From: Bacillota bacterium
GTDB lineage: Bacteria; Bacillota; Bacilli; Paenibacillales; Paenibacillaceae
DNA length: 64,000 bases
Direction of reading: 5' to 3'
Assembly (NCBI GenBank): GCA_023391635.1
Contig: JAEWAQ010000027.1
Location: forward strand, 1 to 64,000
The position numbers and the translations under genes are program-made. Positions 32,917-40,960 of the stretch are shown here, piece by piece. Within the stretch, counting starts at the first letter, position 1. Each line of letters begins with the position of its first letter. The notes under the pieces were generated by a model. The model made no database searches, was not told the DNA's origin, and saw nothing but the letters and a program-made list of their open reading frames with translations.

Positions 32917-34720
32917 ACGAAAGCTCCCTCTTTTCGATCGGTATCGTTATCGTTACGGAAACGCCTTTGCCAGGCGAACCGTCAATGTGAACGCCGTATT
33001 CCTCGCCGTATAGGAGCGCTATCCTTTGATTGATGTTTCGAAGAGCCACGCCCACTCGGCTATTCGTAATACGGTTGTGATTCATTTCGTTCGGATCGTC
33101 CAAAGCGAGCTGCAGTTCGGACAGCTCCGCTTCGGACATTCCTTTGCCATCGTCTCTTACGGTTAGGAGAAGATCCCGCTCAAACGCCAAAGCGCTAATC
33201 CAGATCGTTCCTCCGCGTTCCTGATCTCCAATCCCATGAAGGATCGCGTTTTCGACCAATGGTTGCAATATGATCTTCGGTACGGCTAGTTCATCCAATT
33301 CATTATCGATGTCGAAAATCGCCCGTATTCGATCCCCGTAGCGAATTTGCTGGATTTGAATATAAGATTGAATGGAATCCAGTTCAAGCCGCAGGGGCAC
33401 GAGCCGGTCTCTTATATCGATAGAGTAATGCAACAACCGACCAAGTGCCGTCACCATGTCGGACACTTCATAATTATGGTGTTGTATGGCTTTCATATTA
33501 ATGGATTCGAGCGTGTTGTACATGAAATGGGGATTCATTTGGCTTAGCAACGCAGCGATTTCCGCTTCTTTTTCCTTGAGGCCGATCGCATAGACTTCGT
33601 TCATGAGCCGATTGATCTCCTCGGACATCCGGTTGAACCCCCGGGCAAGCTGGCCGTATTCGTCATGCGTTTCGACCGGCAAGCTTTGTCTGAAGCTGCC
33701 CCTTTCCACCAAGCTCATTTTATCTTTGAGACGGATCAACGGACCGCTTAACTTATAGGACAGCAGAACGGCCAGCAAGCTGGCCGCAAGCAGGCAAGAG
33801 ATGAAAATGATGAATGTAAATTTTCGAAATCCGTTCGTTTCTTCGCGAAGTGACTTCATCGGAATATAGCTGATCATCTTTAAATCCGAGAAAGAGGAGT
33901 AATCGACTGTTGTCAGGAACGATTGGCCGCCGATCTGCTTGTAAGCATTCATCGTGACGTTCGGCAAATCGGTATGCAGCAGCAGCGATCTCGTATGTTC
34001 GTCCAATTCTTCATTGTTCTGCTCGTAGAACAGCTCGTTCTTCCGGTTAAGCACGATAAGATTGCCGATCTCGCCGAATTTGTATTTCGAGGATAATTGC
34101 TCGAATACTTCTTTCCAGAAATCGACTTTAATCACGCCGATAATTTGCGAAGAGCCGGGGTCTTTGATCAGCCTGGCAATGGATATGTATAGCTGAGGGG
34201 TGGATTCCAGCAAATAATCCGGCTTGTGCTGCGGAATCATCACCCAAGCTCCGCTTGCCCCCTTCACCCTCTCGTACCAGGGTTCCCTTCCGTATTCGAT
34301 GAACGGTTTCACCAAGTAGGGATCCATATTCGTGAAGATGTAGCCATTGTTTGCAATGATTTGTATGCCGCGAATTTCGGGCCGATAGTAGGTGGTGCTG
34401 GCGATATTGCGAAACATGATCGTTTTCTCGGCGATTTCCGGCATTGTCTGTCCGTCGCCGGCATTGCTGTATTTCTCCAAAATCGTGGCAACCTCTTCAC
34501 TATATAAAGGAAGCAAGGACAATTTCTGCATTTCGTCACGCAAGAGTTGATCCATACTGTGATTGATCTGACTTAGAATGCGAACGGTATAGTCAGCCGT
34601 CTTGCGCTCTACGGAGGAAGAAAAATCGCTATAAGTAACCCAACCCTGAAAAGACAGCGGTATGGAGATTAACAGGATAAACAGGATGAGCATCTTGCTG
34701 CGGATGCTGAGTCGCACCAT
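32894..34720 (-). CDS. Sensor histidine kinase (YesM-like)
   Basis: A 608-residue membrane kinase. The N-terminal membrane helix (KMLILFILLISIPLSFQGW) is followed by an extracellular dCache-like sensor (about 35-295). A second helix (FTIIIFISCLLAASLLAVLL reads approximately here, near 300-320) leads to HAMP (LSGPLIRLKDKMSLVERG). Then comes a His-kinase domain with LLSQMNPHFMYNTLESIN carrying the phosphorylated His, and an HATPase domain with PLVENAILHG and DDGKGM. This is the LytS/YesM class, usually paired with AraC-type regulators of sugar transport. Start ATG follows AGGAGG. Together with the regulator it is divergent from the binding-protein gene, which it probably controls. Confidence 0.92.
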   Translation of the reverse strand: MVRLSIRSKMLILFILLISIPLSFQGWVTYSDFSSSVERKTADYTVRILSQINHSMDQLLRDEMQKLSLLPLYSEEVATILEKYSNAGDGQTMPEIAEKTIMFRNIASTTYYRPEIRGIQIIANNGYIFTNMDPYLVKPFIEYGREPWYERVKGASGAWVMIPQHKPDYLLESTPQLYISIARLIKDPGSSQIIGVIKVDFWKEVFEQLSSKYKFGEIGNLIVLNRKNELFYEQNNEELDEHTRSLLLHTDLPNVTMNAYKQIGGQSFLTTVDYSSFSDLKMISYIPMKSLREETNGFRKFTFIIFISCLLAASLLAVLLSYKLSGPLIRLKDKMSLVERGSFRQSLPVETHDEYGQLARGFNRMSEEINRLMNEVYAIGLKEKEAEIAALLSQMNPHFMYNTLESINMKAIQHHNYEVSDMVTALGRLLHYSIDIRDRLVPLRLELDSIQSYIQIQQIRYGDRIRAIFDIDNELDELAVPKIILQPLVENAILHGIGDQERGGTIWISALAFERDLLLTVRDDGKGMSEAELSELQLALDDPNEMNHNRITNSRVGVALRNINQRIALLYGEEYGVHIDGSPGKGVSVTITIPIEKRELSYADNIAG

Positions 34721-34769
34721 GATGAAAGCGCCTCCTAATCGATGTGCGTCTCGCCAATGATCTAAAGAA

Positions 34770-34825
34770 ATTGTACCACTTCTAAAAGTAACGTGATTTT
34801 TTGCGAGAATTGCAGATAGTATACT
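34770..34825. promoter_or_regulatory. Divergent promoter region between kinase and sugar-binding-protein genes
   Basis: A minus-strand TACAAT (34775-34770) lies about 50 bases from the kinase start. A plus-strand TATACT (34820-34825) lies 39 bases before the binding-protein start. Neither has a good -35 at 17 bases; the plus one has only a T-run (34797-34802). Between them is the dyad ACTT-4-AAGT at 34778-34789. Good -10 boxes with poor -35 boxes and a dyad fit activator-dependent transcription by the AraC-type regulator; this is inference. Confidence 0.4.
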
Positions 34826-34863
34826 AAATTTGCTCGTTAAATAACAGAAGGGAAGTGCATCTG

Positions 34864-36204
34864 GTGATCACGAAGTTTCGGGTATTATTGGGGTTTATCC
34901 TGATTGCGGCCATGCTGACGGCATGCGGCGGAAACGCCAGTCAACCGGAAAGTGCGGACAGCAACAAGCCGGAGGGGACAAAGCAGAACACGGGGGGCAG
35001 CAAGCCGATCGAGTTGACGTTCTATTACCCGATTCAGATGGGCGGTCCGCTTACGGAAACGATTGAAGGGATGACCGAGCAATTCACGAAGGAAAATCCG
35101 GACATCAAAGTGAAAGCGGTTTATACCGGCAATTATGACGATTCGACGGTGAAAATCCAGGCGGCGGTTCAAGGGAAAAACCCGCCGGACGTGGCCGTTC
35201 ATCTGTCTGTTGAGCTGTTTACGATGCTGGACATGGACGCGATCGTTGGCTTGGACGAGTTCATTGCGAAGGACGGGGGGGACGAATATTTATCCGACTT
35301 CTACCCCGCTTTCATGGATAATTCACAAATCAACGGCAAGACGTACAGCATTCCGTTTCAACGCAGCACGCCGGTACTTTACTACAACAAGGAAGCGTTC
35401 AAGGAAGCCGGACTCGATCCCGAGAAAGCCCCGGCGTCGTGGGAGGACTTGATATCATTCGGAAAAGCGCTCACGAAAGACGGGCAATGGGGCGTGGAGA
35501 TCCCTTCGTCGGCTTCTCCTTCGACGTGGATGTTTACGGCATTGGCTCTTCAGAGCGGCAACAAAATTATGTCCGACGACGGCACGGAAGTATACTTCGA
35601 TACGCCGGAGAATGTCGAAGCGCTGCAATTCTGGCTTGATCTGTCCAAGAAACATAACGTCATGCCGTCCAATATCATCGAGTGGGATACGACACCTTCG
35701 GATTTCCTGGAGAAGCGCACAGCCATTATGTACAATTCTACGGGCAACTTGTCGAACATCAAGAAGAACGCAACTTTCGATTTCGGCGTCGGCTTCCTTC
35801 CGATGAGCAAGCAATACGGATCTCCTACAGGCGGAGGCAACTTCTATATTTTCAAGGATATCCCGCAGGAAAGACAAGAGGCAGCTTGGAAATTCGTCAA
35901 GTGGATGTCCGACCCGGAGCGCGCGGCGCAGTGGAGCATCGATACCGGCTATGTCGCGGTTCGCAAGTCGGCTTATGAGACAGAGCGCATGAAGGAATAC
36001 ACGGCTTCGTTTCCTCCAGCTCTTGTCGCCCGAGATCAGTTGGAGTACGCTTCTGCAGAATTGTCGACTCACAATAACAACAGGGTGACCAAGGCGCTTC
36101 GCGATGCCGTTCAGGCGGCATTGACAGGTACAATGACCCCGCAAGAGGCGCTGAAGCGGGCACAGGAAGAAGCAGATAAGGCGCTCGAACCTTACAAAAA
36201 ATAA
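34864..36204 (+). CDS. Extracellular sugar-binding lipoprotein of an ABC transporter
   Basis: A 446-residue protein starting at GTG 34864, ten bases after AGGGA. It has a lipoprotein signal peptide with lipobox LTAC (Cys21) followed by a Gly/Ser/Asn/Pro linker. The rest matches family 1 solute-binding proteins (MalE/UgpB type): ITLTFYYP-like start (IELTFYYPIQMGGP), NPDIKVKAVYTGNYDD, YYNKEAFKEAGLDPEKAP and, near the end, AAWKFVKWMSDPERAAQW. The substrate is a sugar or oligosaccharide, and cannot be specified. It is followed by an intercistronic terminator and two permeases. Confidence 0.93.
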   Translation: MITKFRVLLGFILIAAMLTACGGNASQPESADSNKPEGTKQNTGGSKPIELTFYYPIQMGGPLTETIEGMTEQFTKENPDIKVKAVYTGNYDDSTVKIQAAVQGKNPPDVAVHLSVELFTMLDMDAIVGLDEFIAKDGGDEYLSDFYPAFMDNSQINGKTYSIPFQRSTPVLYYNKEAFKEAGLDPEKAPASWEDLISFGKALTKDGQWGVEIPSSASPSTWMFTALALQSGNKIMSDDGTEVYFDTPENVEALQFWLDLSKKHNVMPSNIIEWDTTPSDFLEKRTAIMYNSTGNLSNIKKNATFDFGVGFLPMSKQYGSPTGGGNFYIFKDIPQERQEAAWKFVKWMSDPERAAQWSIDTGYVAVRKSAYETERMKEYTASFPPALVARDQLEYASAELSTHNNNRVTKALRDAVQAALTGTMTPQEALKRAQEEADKALEPYKK

Positions 36205-36226
36205 ACAGACAATCGGACGCGTCGAG

Positions 36227-36256
36227 AGAAGAAGCCATCGATTGGCTTCTTCTTTT
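36227..36256 (+). terminator. Intercistronic terminator between binding protein and permeases
   Basis: A perfect 11-base stem AGAAGAAGCCA/TGGCTTCTTCT with a 5-base loop TCGAT and a short TTT tail. It probably lets only part of transcription continue, giving more binding protein than permease. Confidence 0.8.
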
Positions 36257-36290
36257 GTAACGATTGCCATTGACGATTGGGGGGTATCAT

Positions 36291-37184
36291 TTGCTTATTG
36301 GGAAACGGCAGATGGCGATCAGATCGAACTTGTTCGCTTGGCTTTTATTGGCTCCGGCTCTACTCTTTTTGACCCTTTTTACTTTCTATCCGATCGTGAA
36401 GACGTTCATTACCAGCTTCCAGCAAGCGGATTTGGCAACGCCGGTCCCGTACTTTAACGGTGGGGGTAACTATCTGGACATGACGGGCGACCCGGTGTTC
36501 TGGAAGGTCATGCGCAACACCGGGTGGTTCTCTCTGGGCACGGTGCCCGTATCGATTGCGCTAGGCTTGATCATGGCGATATTCGCGAACAAAGCTTTAA
36601 AGTTGAAAGGCTGGGTAAGAACGGCTTTTTTCTACCCCAATATCCTGCCTATGGTCGCAATCGCGAACATATGGTTATTCATCTACGCACCTAAATTCGG
36701 TTTGCTCAGCCGCGTGACGCAATGGTTCGGCAATGGCGAAATCAATTGGCTGGGCTCGCAAAATTTGGTTATGTGGGCCGTCATCTTTGTCGTCATCTGG
36801 CGTGAAGCCGGGTATTTCATGATTTTTTATTTGGCGGGTCTTCAGAATATTCCGACAGATCTTTATGAAAGTGCCGCGGTCGCCGGAGTCGGGTCATGGC
36901 GGGTATTTTGGAGGATTACGTTTCCTCTGCTGATGCCGACAACGCTATTCGTCATGATTGTTGCGGTTACGAATTCATTCAAGCTTGTGGATCACCTGTT
37001 CATCATGACGAGCGGAGGGCCGGACAATGCCAGCAACCTGCTCCTGTACTACATCTACGAGAATGCGTTCAAATATTGGAACCAAGGCTTGGCATCGTCC
37101 TTGACAGCCGTCATGATCTTGCTATTGCTGTTGCTATCAGCCGTGCAGTTTTTTGGCGCAGACAAGAAGGTGCATTATCAATGA
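36291..37184 (+). CDS. Sugar ABC transporter permease (MalF/UgpA-like)
   Basis: A 297-residue protein with six predicted membrane helices, and the ABC-permease EAA loop ESAAVAGVGSWRVFWRITFPLL before the last helices. I choose TTG 36291 because GGGGGG ends six bases before it; ATG 36312 is the alternative. It pairs with the next gene as the two membrane subunits of a CUT1-type importer. No ATPase gene is present in the cassette, so a shared MsmX-type ATPase encoded elsewhere must energise it, as is usual in this group. Confidence 0.92.
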   Translation: MLIGKRQMAIRSNLFAWLLLAPALLFLTLFTFYPIVKTFITSFQQADLATPVPYFNGGGNYLDMTGDPVFWKVMRNTGWFSLGTVPVSIALGLIMAIFANKALKLKGWVRTAFFYPNILPMVAIANIWLFIYAPKFGLLSRVTQWFGNGEINWLGSQNLVMWAVIFVVIWREAGYFMIFYLAGLQNIPTDLYESAAVAGVGSWRVFWRITFPLLMPTTLFVMIVAVTNSFKLVDHLFIMTSGGPDNASNLLLYYIYENAFKYWNQGLASSLTAVMILLLLLLSAVQFFGADKKVHYQ

Positions 37185-38014
37185 GGAATCATATGGCGAT
37201 GAAGAAGCTGATGGTGACTGTTAAACCGAGTCATCTGCTGATTTATGCGGCGAGTGCCTTATGGGCGATTCCATTCGTTTGGGTCGTTTATACAGCTCTG
37301 CGGCCGAAAGGACAGGCGCTGGGGCGCATGACATTTGATTTTACAATGGACAATCTGCGATGGGTTTGGAACGGGGCGCCATTCACCCTGTATTTTGCGA
37401 ATACGGTCATCATTGCTTTCGGCATATTTGCCGTTCAGATGGCGACTTCGACGATGGCGGCTTTCGCATTTGCGAAAATCCGCTTTTGGGGAAGTCAGGT
37501 TGTGTTTCTGCTGTTCCTGATCCAGATCATGATACCGGCAGATGTTCTCATCCTCCCGAACTATCTCATTTTGAGAGATTTTTCTTTGCTTGATACGAAG
37601 ATCGGCATCATGCTTCCGTACTTTGCGTCAGCACTCGGCATCTTCTTGTTGCGGCAGTTTTTTAAGACGATTCCGCACGAGCTCGATGAAGCGGCTGCGC
37701 TGGAAGGTTATTCGAAGTGGCGTATCATGTGGAAAATTTACTTGCCGTTGTCCCGTTCCGCATACGTTTCTTTTGCGCTGGTGTCGATCAGCTATCATTG
37801 GAACAATTTTATGTGGCCGCTCATTGTTACCAATTCGGTTGAGAACCGTCCGCTGACTGTCGGCCTTGCGATGTTCGCCAAGGCAGGCGATACGGGCGCG
37901 CAGTGGTCGGAAATGACGGCTGCGACTTTGATCGTCGTGCTCCCTCTGTTCGTCGTATTTCTCTTGTTCCAGCGGCAATTCATGAACAGCTTCATGCAAT
38001 CCGGCATCAAGTGA
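37181..38014 (+). CDS. Sugar ABC transporter permease (MalG/UgpE-like)
   Basis: A 277-residue permease with six membrane helices and the EAA loop DEAAALEGYSKWRIMWKIYLP. Start ATG 37181 overlaps the stop of the first permease by four bases and follows AAGGTG. The end ...QRQFMNSFMQSGIK is the standard MalG-type terminus (QKYFVKGLTAGAVK type). It forms a heterodimer with the preceding permease. Confidence 0.92.
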   Translation: MRNHMAMKKLMVTVKPSHLLIYAASALWAIPFVWVVYTALRPKGQALGRMTFDFTMDNLRWVWNGAPFTLYFANTVIIAFGIFAVQMATSTMAAFAFAKIRFWGSQVVFLLFLIQIMIPADVLILPNYLILRDFSLLDTKIGIMLPYFASALGIFLLRQFFKTIPHELDEAAALEGYSKWRIMWKIYLPLSRSAYVSFALVSISYHWNNFMWPLIVTNSVENRPLTVGLAMFAKAGDTGAQWSEMTAATLIVVLPLFVVFLLFQRQFMNSFMQSGIK

Positions 38015-38025
38015 GGAGCGAAGTT

Positions 38026-38874
38026 ATGACAGAGAATAAGCGGTTGTTTCGAATATCGTCGTTCGCTTATATCGACTTGCCTTTGCAAGATGCGGTCGAA
38101 CGGTTGACGCGGGAAGGGTGGACGGCGATCGAAATCGTATGCGAAGGAACGCACAGGGAGATCCTGGACTGGACTGACGAACAAATTGGAGATATGGCGG
38201 CATTCGGCACAGAAAGGGATATTCGCTGGTCCGTCCATGCTCCGATCGCGGGCATGAATCCTTGCGCGGGAAAAGAAGATTTACGAAAACGCAGCAGCGA
38301 ACTTCTGGTCCGCACCATACGCATTGCAGAGCGATTGGGCAGATGCTCTGTCGTACTGCATGCAGGAGAGACGGATACGGAAGAAGATATCCACGATTCC
38401 GTGCATGAAAAGGCTGCGCTAGAGCGATGCGTAAGCTTTCTTGAACAAACGATTCGTGACACGGAAGATTCGGGCGTGATGCTTGCGCTGGAAAATACGC
38501 CTCCTTATCCCGGGCGGTATGGCGACGATATGCGCTTTATTGTCGAGGTGGTGGAGAGGATTGCGTCTCCGCGACTGAAAATCGTATTCGATGTCGGGCA
38601 TAGTCATATACGCGGTCCGGGCCAGTGCATCGATGCTCTGCATCGATGTCGGCCGCATTTGGCAGGTCTTCATTTAAACGATAATTACGGCCGGGAAGAC
38701 GAGCATCGGGCGGTAGGCGACGGGACGATTCCGTACGAAGAAATAGTTCGACTTCTTGGCAATTTCGGATTTTCTGGTGATTGGGTGATTGAAGCTTGCT
38801 CCATCGGTTATGCGGAGGCGTCAGTTGATCCGTTGTTTCAATTAAGGAGTCGCCATGCACTGCTGTCGCAATGA
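38026..38874 (+). CDS. TIM-barrel sugar phosphate isomerase/epimerase family protein
   Basis: A 282-residue AP-endonuclease-2-like TIM barrel (xylose isomerase-like fold). Metal and substrate residues appear in the expected order: WSVHAPIAGMNP, VVLHAGETDTEED, LALENTPPYPG (Glu ligand), IVFDVGHSHI (Asp/His ligands), LHLNDNYGREDEHRAVGDG and WVIEACS (terminal Glu). ATG follows GAGGAGCG, 11 bases after the permease stop. Members act as isomerases, epimerases or dehydratases on sugars and inositols; the exact reaction is unknown. Context implies it processes whatever the transporter imports. Confidence 0.85.
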   Translation: MTENKRLFRISSFAYIDLPLQDAVERLTREGWTAIEIVCEGTHREILDWTDEQIGDMAAFGTERDIRWSVHAPIAGMNPCAGKEDLRKRSSELLVRTIRIAERLGRCSVVLHAGETDTEEDIHDSVHEKAALERCVSFLEQTIRDTEDSGVMLALENTPPYPGRYGDDMRFIVEVVERIASPRLKIVFDVGHSHIRGPGQCIDALHRCRPHLAGLHLNDNYGREDEHRAVGDGTIPYEEIVRLLGNFGFSGDWVIEACSIGYAEASVDPLFQLRSRHALLSQ

Positions 38875-38905
38875 TGGATGCAACGAAGATGAAAGGTTGG
38901 ATCAT

Positions 38906-39712
38906 ATGAAGTTCGATTTGCATACGCATCATGATCGGTGCGGACATGCTGTACATTCCATAAGCAGCTACATCGAAGCGGCAATCGAAGCAGGGCTGGG
39001 TATAATTGGTATTTCCGATCATTCGCCTTATTTTTTCAGCGAGCAGGATCACCCGAAGCCGGATACGGCCATGGCGGTCAGTGAATTTCCGCATTATGTC
39101 GCGGAAGTGCTTCGGCTGAAGCACGCATTCGCGGATCGCATCGAGGTGTTGCTCGGTGTCGAGTCGGACTTTTATGCGGAACATCTTGAGCTTTATAGAA
39201 GCGAATACGCGAAATATCCTTTTGACTATATAATCGGTTCCGTGCATTATTCGGGCGGCATGCATATCTTCGACAGGGCGCGCTGGAGAGAGTTGACGAA
39301 CGCCGATCTCATTCGGGAAAAAGAGGAGTATTATCGGTTGATTCGAGCTTCGGCGCGAAGCGGGCTGTTTCAGATTGTTGGCCACATCGATGCGATGAAA
39401 GGCTATTATCCCGACTTCGGCAGTATCCCGACTTCCGCGGCAGAAGAAACGCTTAAGGAAATTGCCGCCAACGGAGTAGCCATTGAAGTGAATACGTCGG
39501 GAAAGACGAAGGATGCAGGCGGTTGGTATCCATCCGACGATTTGCTGGAACGTGCGAAATATTACGGTATCGACGTCACGTTTGGCTCAGACGCTCACTC
39601 GCCCGGGCGCGTTGGAGACGATTTTGCGCAAGTATGCCAACGGCTGAAGGAAATCGGATTTAAGGAATGGGTGTTTTTTCGCGGTAAAAAACGGCAGTCT
39701 GTTCAGCTGTAA
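38906..39712 (+). CDS. PHP-domain hydrolase (histidinol-phosphatase HisJ-like)
   Basis: A 268-residue PHP-fold metallohydrolase with the metal motifs FDLHTHHDRCGHAV at the N-terminus, GISDHSPYFFS, LLGVESDFY, YIIGSVHYSGG, VGHIDAMKGYYPDFG, EVNTSGKT and TFGSDAHSPGRVGD. These match the HisJ group of histidinol phosphatases, but the gene is not near any his gene. I use ATG 38906 on homology. An earlier ATG at 38855, inside the previous gene, has a better AAGGAG five bases upstream and would add 17 Cys/Asp-rich residues. As the last gene of the sugar-uptake cassette it may be a sugar-phosphate phosphatase rather than a histidine enzyme. Confidence 0.85.
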   Translation: MKFDLHTHHDRCGHAVHSISSYIEAAIEAGLGIIGISDHSPYFFSEQDHPKPDTAMAVSEFPHYVAEVLRLKHAFADRIEVLLGVESDFYAEHLELYRSEYAKYPFDYIIGSVHYSGGMHIFDRARWRELTNADLIREKEEYYRLIRASARSGLFQIVGHIDAMKGYYPDFGSIPTSAAEETLKEIAANGVAIEVNTSGKTKDAGGWYPSDDLLERAKYYGIDVTFGSDAHSPGRVGDDFAQVCQRLKEIGFKEWVFFRGKKRQSVQL

Positions 39713-39757
39713 CCGATCGTGCCGGGCCCAAATCATGTCCTGATCGATGGCCGTTGT

Positions 39758-39786
39758 TTGACAATCCCGGATCCGTTGGATAGAAT
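39758..39786 (+). promoter_or_regulatory. SigA promoter for the glyQS T-box transcript
   Basis: Perfect TTGACA (39758-39763) and TAGAAT (39781-39786) with a 17-base spacer, directly upstream of the T-box leader. Confidence 0.85.
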
Positions 39787-39794
39787 GACTTCAG

Positions 39795-40040
39795 GCATTG
39801 TTTCGATGAGGGAAAGAGTAGCCGGATTCTGTCGGAGCTTAGCGAGCCGGGGAGGGTGCAAGCCCGGACAGACAGACTGAGCGAAGGGCATTCCTGAGAA
39901 ACGCAGGTGGAATGGAAAAAGCGGGTTTCCGAACGTGCAAGGACGATAAAGCACACGGATTCGGGAGCCAAGTAGGGTGGAACCGCGGGATTAAGCTCCC
40001 GTCCCTACGTCTGCGCGAGCAGACGTAGGGACGGTTTTTT
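39795..40040 (+). promoter_or_regulatory. T-box riboswitch (glycine) controlling glyQS
   Basis: A complete T-box leader. The invariant T-box AGGGTGGAACCGCGGG is at 39974-39989. Upstream, the stem I distal features AGCGAGCCGGGGAGGGTGCAAG (split over 39841-39862) are typical, and a GGC at 39887-39889 after GCGAAG is the likely glycine specifier codon. Downstream is a 16-base perfect terminator stem starting CCGTCCCTACG (39999-40034) followed by TTTTTT. Uncharged tRNA-Gly would pair with GGC and with the T-box, form the antiterminator and allow glyQS transcription. Confidence 0.93.
39999..40040 (+). terminator. T-box regulated terminator
   Basis: Sixteen base pairs without mismatch (39999-40014 with 40019-40034), tetraloop GCGA and six T residues. 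It is the OFF-state hairpin of the glyQS T-box. Confidence 0.92.
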
Positions 40041-40072
40041 GTTGTTAACTATGATGAAGGAGAGATGGATGA

Positions 40073-40960
40073 ATGAATTTTCAGCAAATGACGCTGACGC
40101 TGCAGCAGTTCTGGGCAGAACAGAACTGCATCGTCGTGCAGCCCTATGACACGGAGAAAGGAGCGGGCACGCTCAACCCGATGACGTTTCTGCGCTCGAT
40201 CGGGCCCGAGCCGTGGAACGTCGCCTACGTGGAGCCTTCCCGCCGCCCGGCCGACGGCCGCTACGGGGAGAACCCGAACCGGTTGTACCAGCATCACCAA
40301 TTTCAAGTCATCATGAAGCCTTCGCCCGACCACATTCAGGAGCTGTACCTCGACAGCCTGAAGCGGCTTGGAATCGATCCGCGTCACCACGATATCCGTT
40401 TCGTCGAGGACAATTGGGAGCATCCGGGTCTCGGCGCCTGGGGACTTGGCTGGGAAGTGTGGCTGGACGGCATGGAAGTGACGCAGTTCACTTATTTTCA
40501 GCAAGTCGGCGGCATCGATTGTCATCCGGTATCGGTGGAATTGACTTATGGCATGGAACGTCTCGCATCGTATATTCAGGATAAAGAGAACGTGTTCGAT
40601 CTGGAATGGGTCGACGGCGTCTCATATGGCGATGTGTTCAAGCAGCAGGAGTACGAGCATTCGAAGTACACGTTCGAAATTTCCGACGTGCCGATGCTGT
40701 TCCAATTGTTCTCGACCTACGAGACGGAAGCGAAGCGTGCGATGGAGCAACATTTGGTGTATCCCGCGTATGATTACGCGCTAAAGTGCTCCCATACGTT
40801 CAACTTGCTCGACGCCAGGGGCGCGATCAGCGTGACGGAACGGACCGGTTATATCGCTCGGGTGCGCAACCTGTCGCGCCAAGTGGCAGCTACGTATTTG
40901 CAGGAGCGGGAACGGCTCGGATTCCCCTTGCTGAAGAAAGGAGCGGAGGTACATGCCTAA
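40073..40960 (+). CDS. glyQ: Glycine-tRNA ligase alpha subunit
   Basis: The catalytic alpha subunit of the alpha2-beta2 glycyl-tRNA synthetase. The 295-residue protein has family blocks MTLTLQQFWAEQNC, TFLRSIGPEPWNVAYVEPSR, RPADGRYGENPNRLYQHHQ and FTYFQQVGGIDCHPVSVELT. ATG follows AAGGAGAG. Controlled by the T-box immediately upstream, and its stop overlaps the glyS start by eight bases. Confidence 0.97.
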   Translation: MNFQQMTLTLQQFWAEQNCIVVQPYDTEKGAGTLNPMTFLRSIGPEPWNVAYVEPSRRPADGRYGENPNRLYQHHQFQVIMKPSPDHIQELYLDSLKRLGIDPRHHDIRFVEDNWEHPGLGAWGLGWEVWLDGMEVTQFTYFQQVGGIDCHPVSVELTYGMERLASYIQDKENVFDLEWVDGVSYGDVFKQQEYEHSKYTFEISDVPMLFQLFSTYETEAKRAMEQHLVYPAYDYALKCSHTFNLLDARGAISVTERTGYIARVRNLSRQVAATYLQERERLGFPLLKKGAEVHA

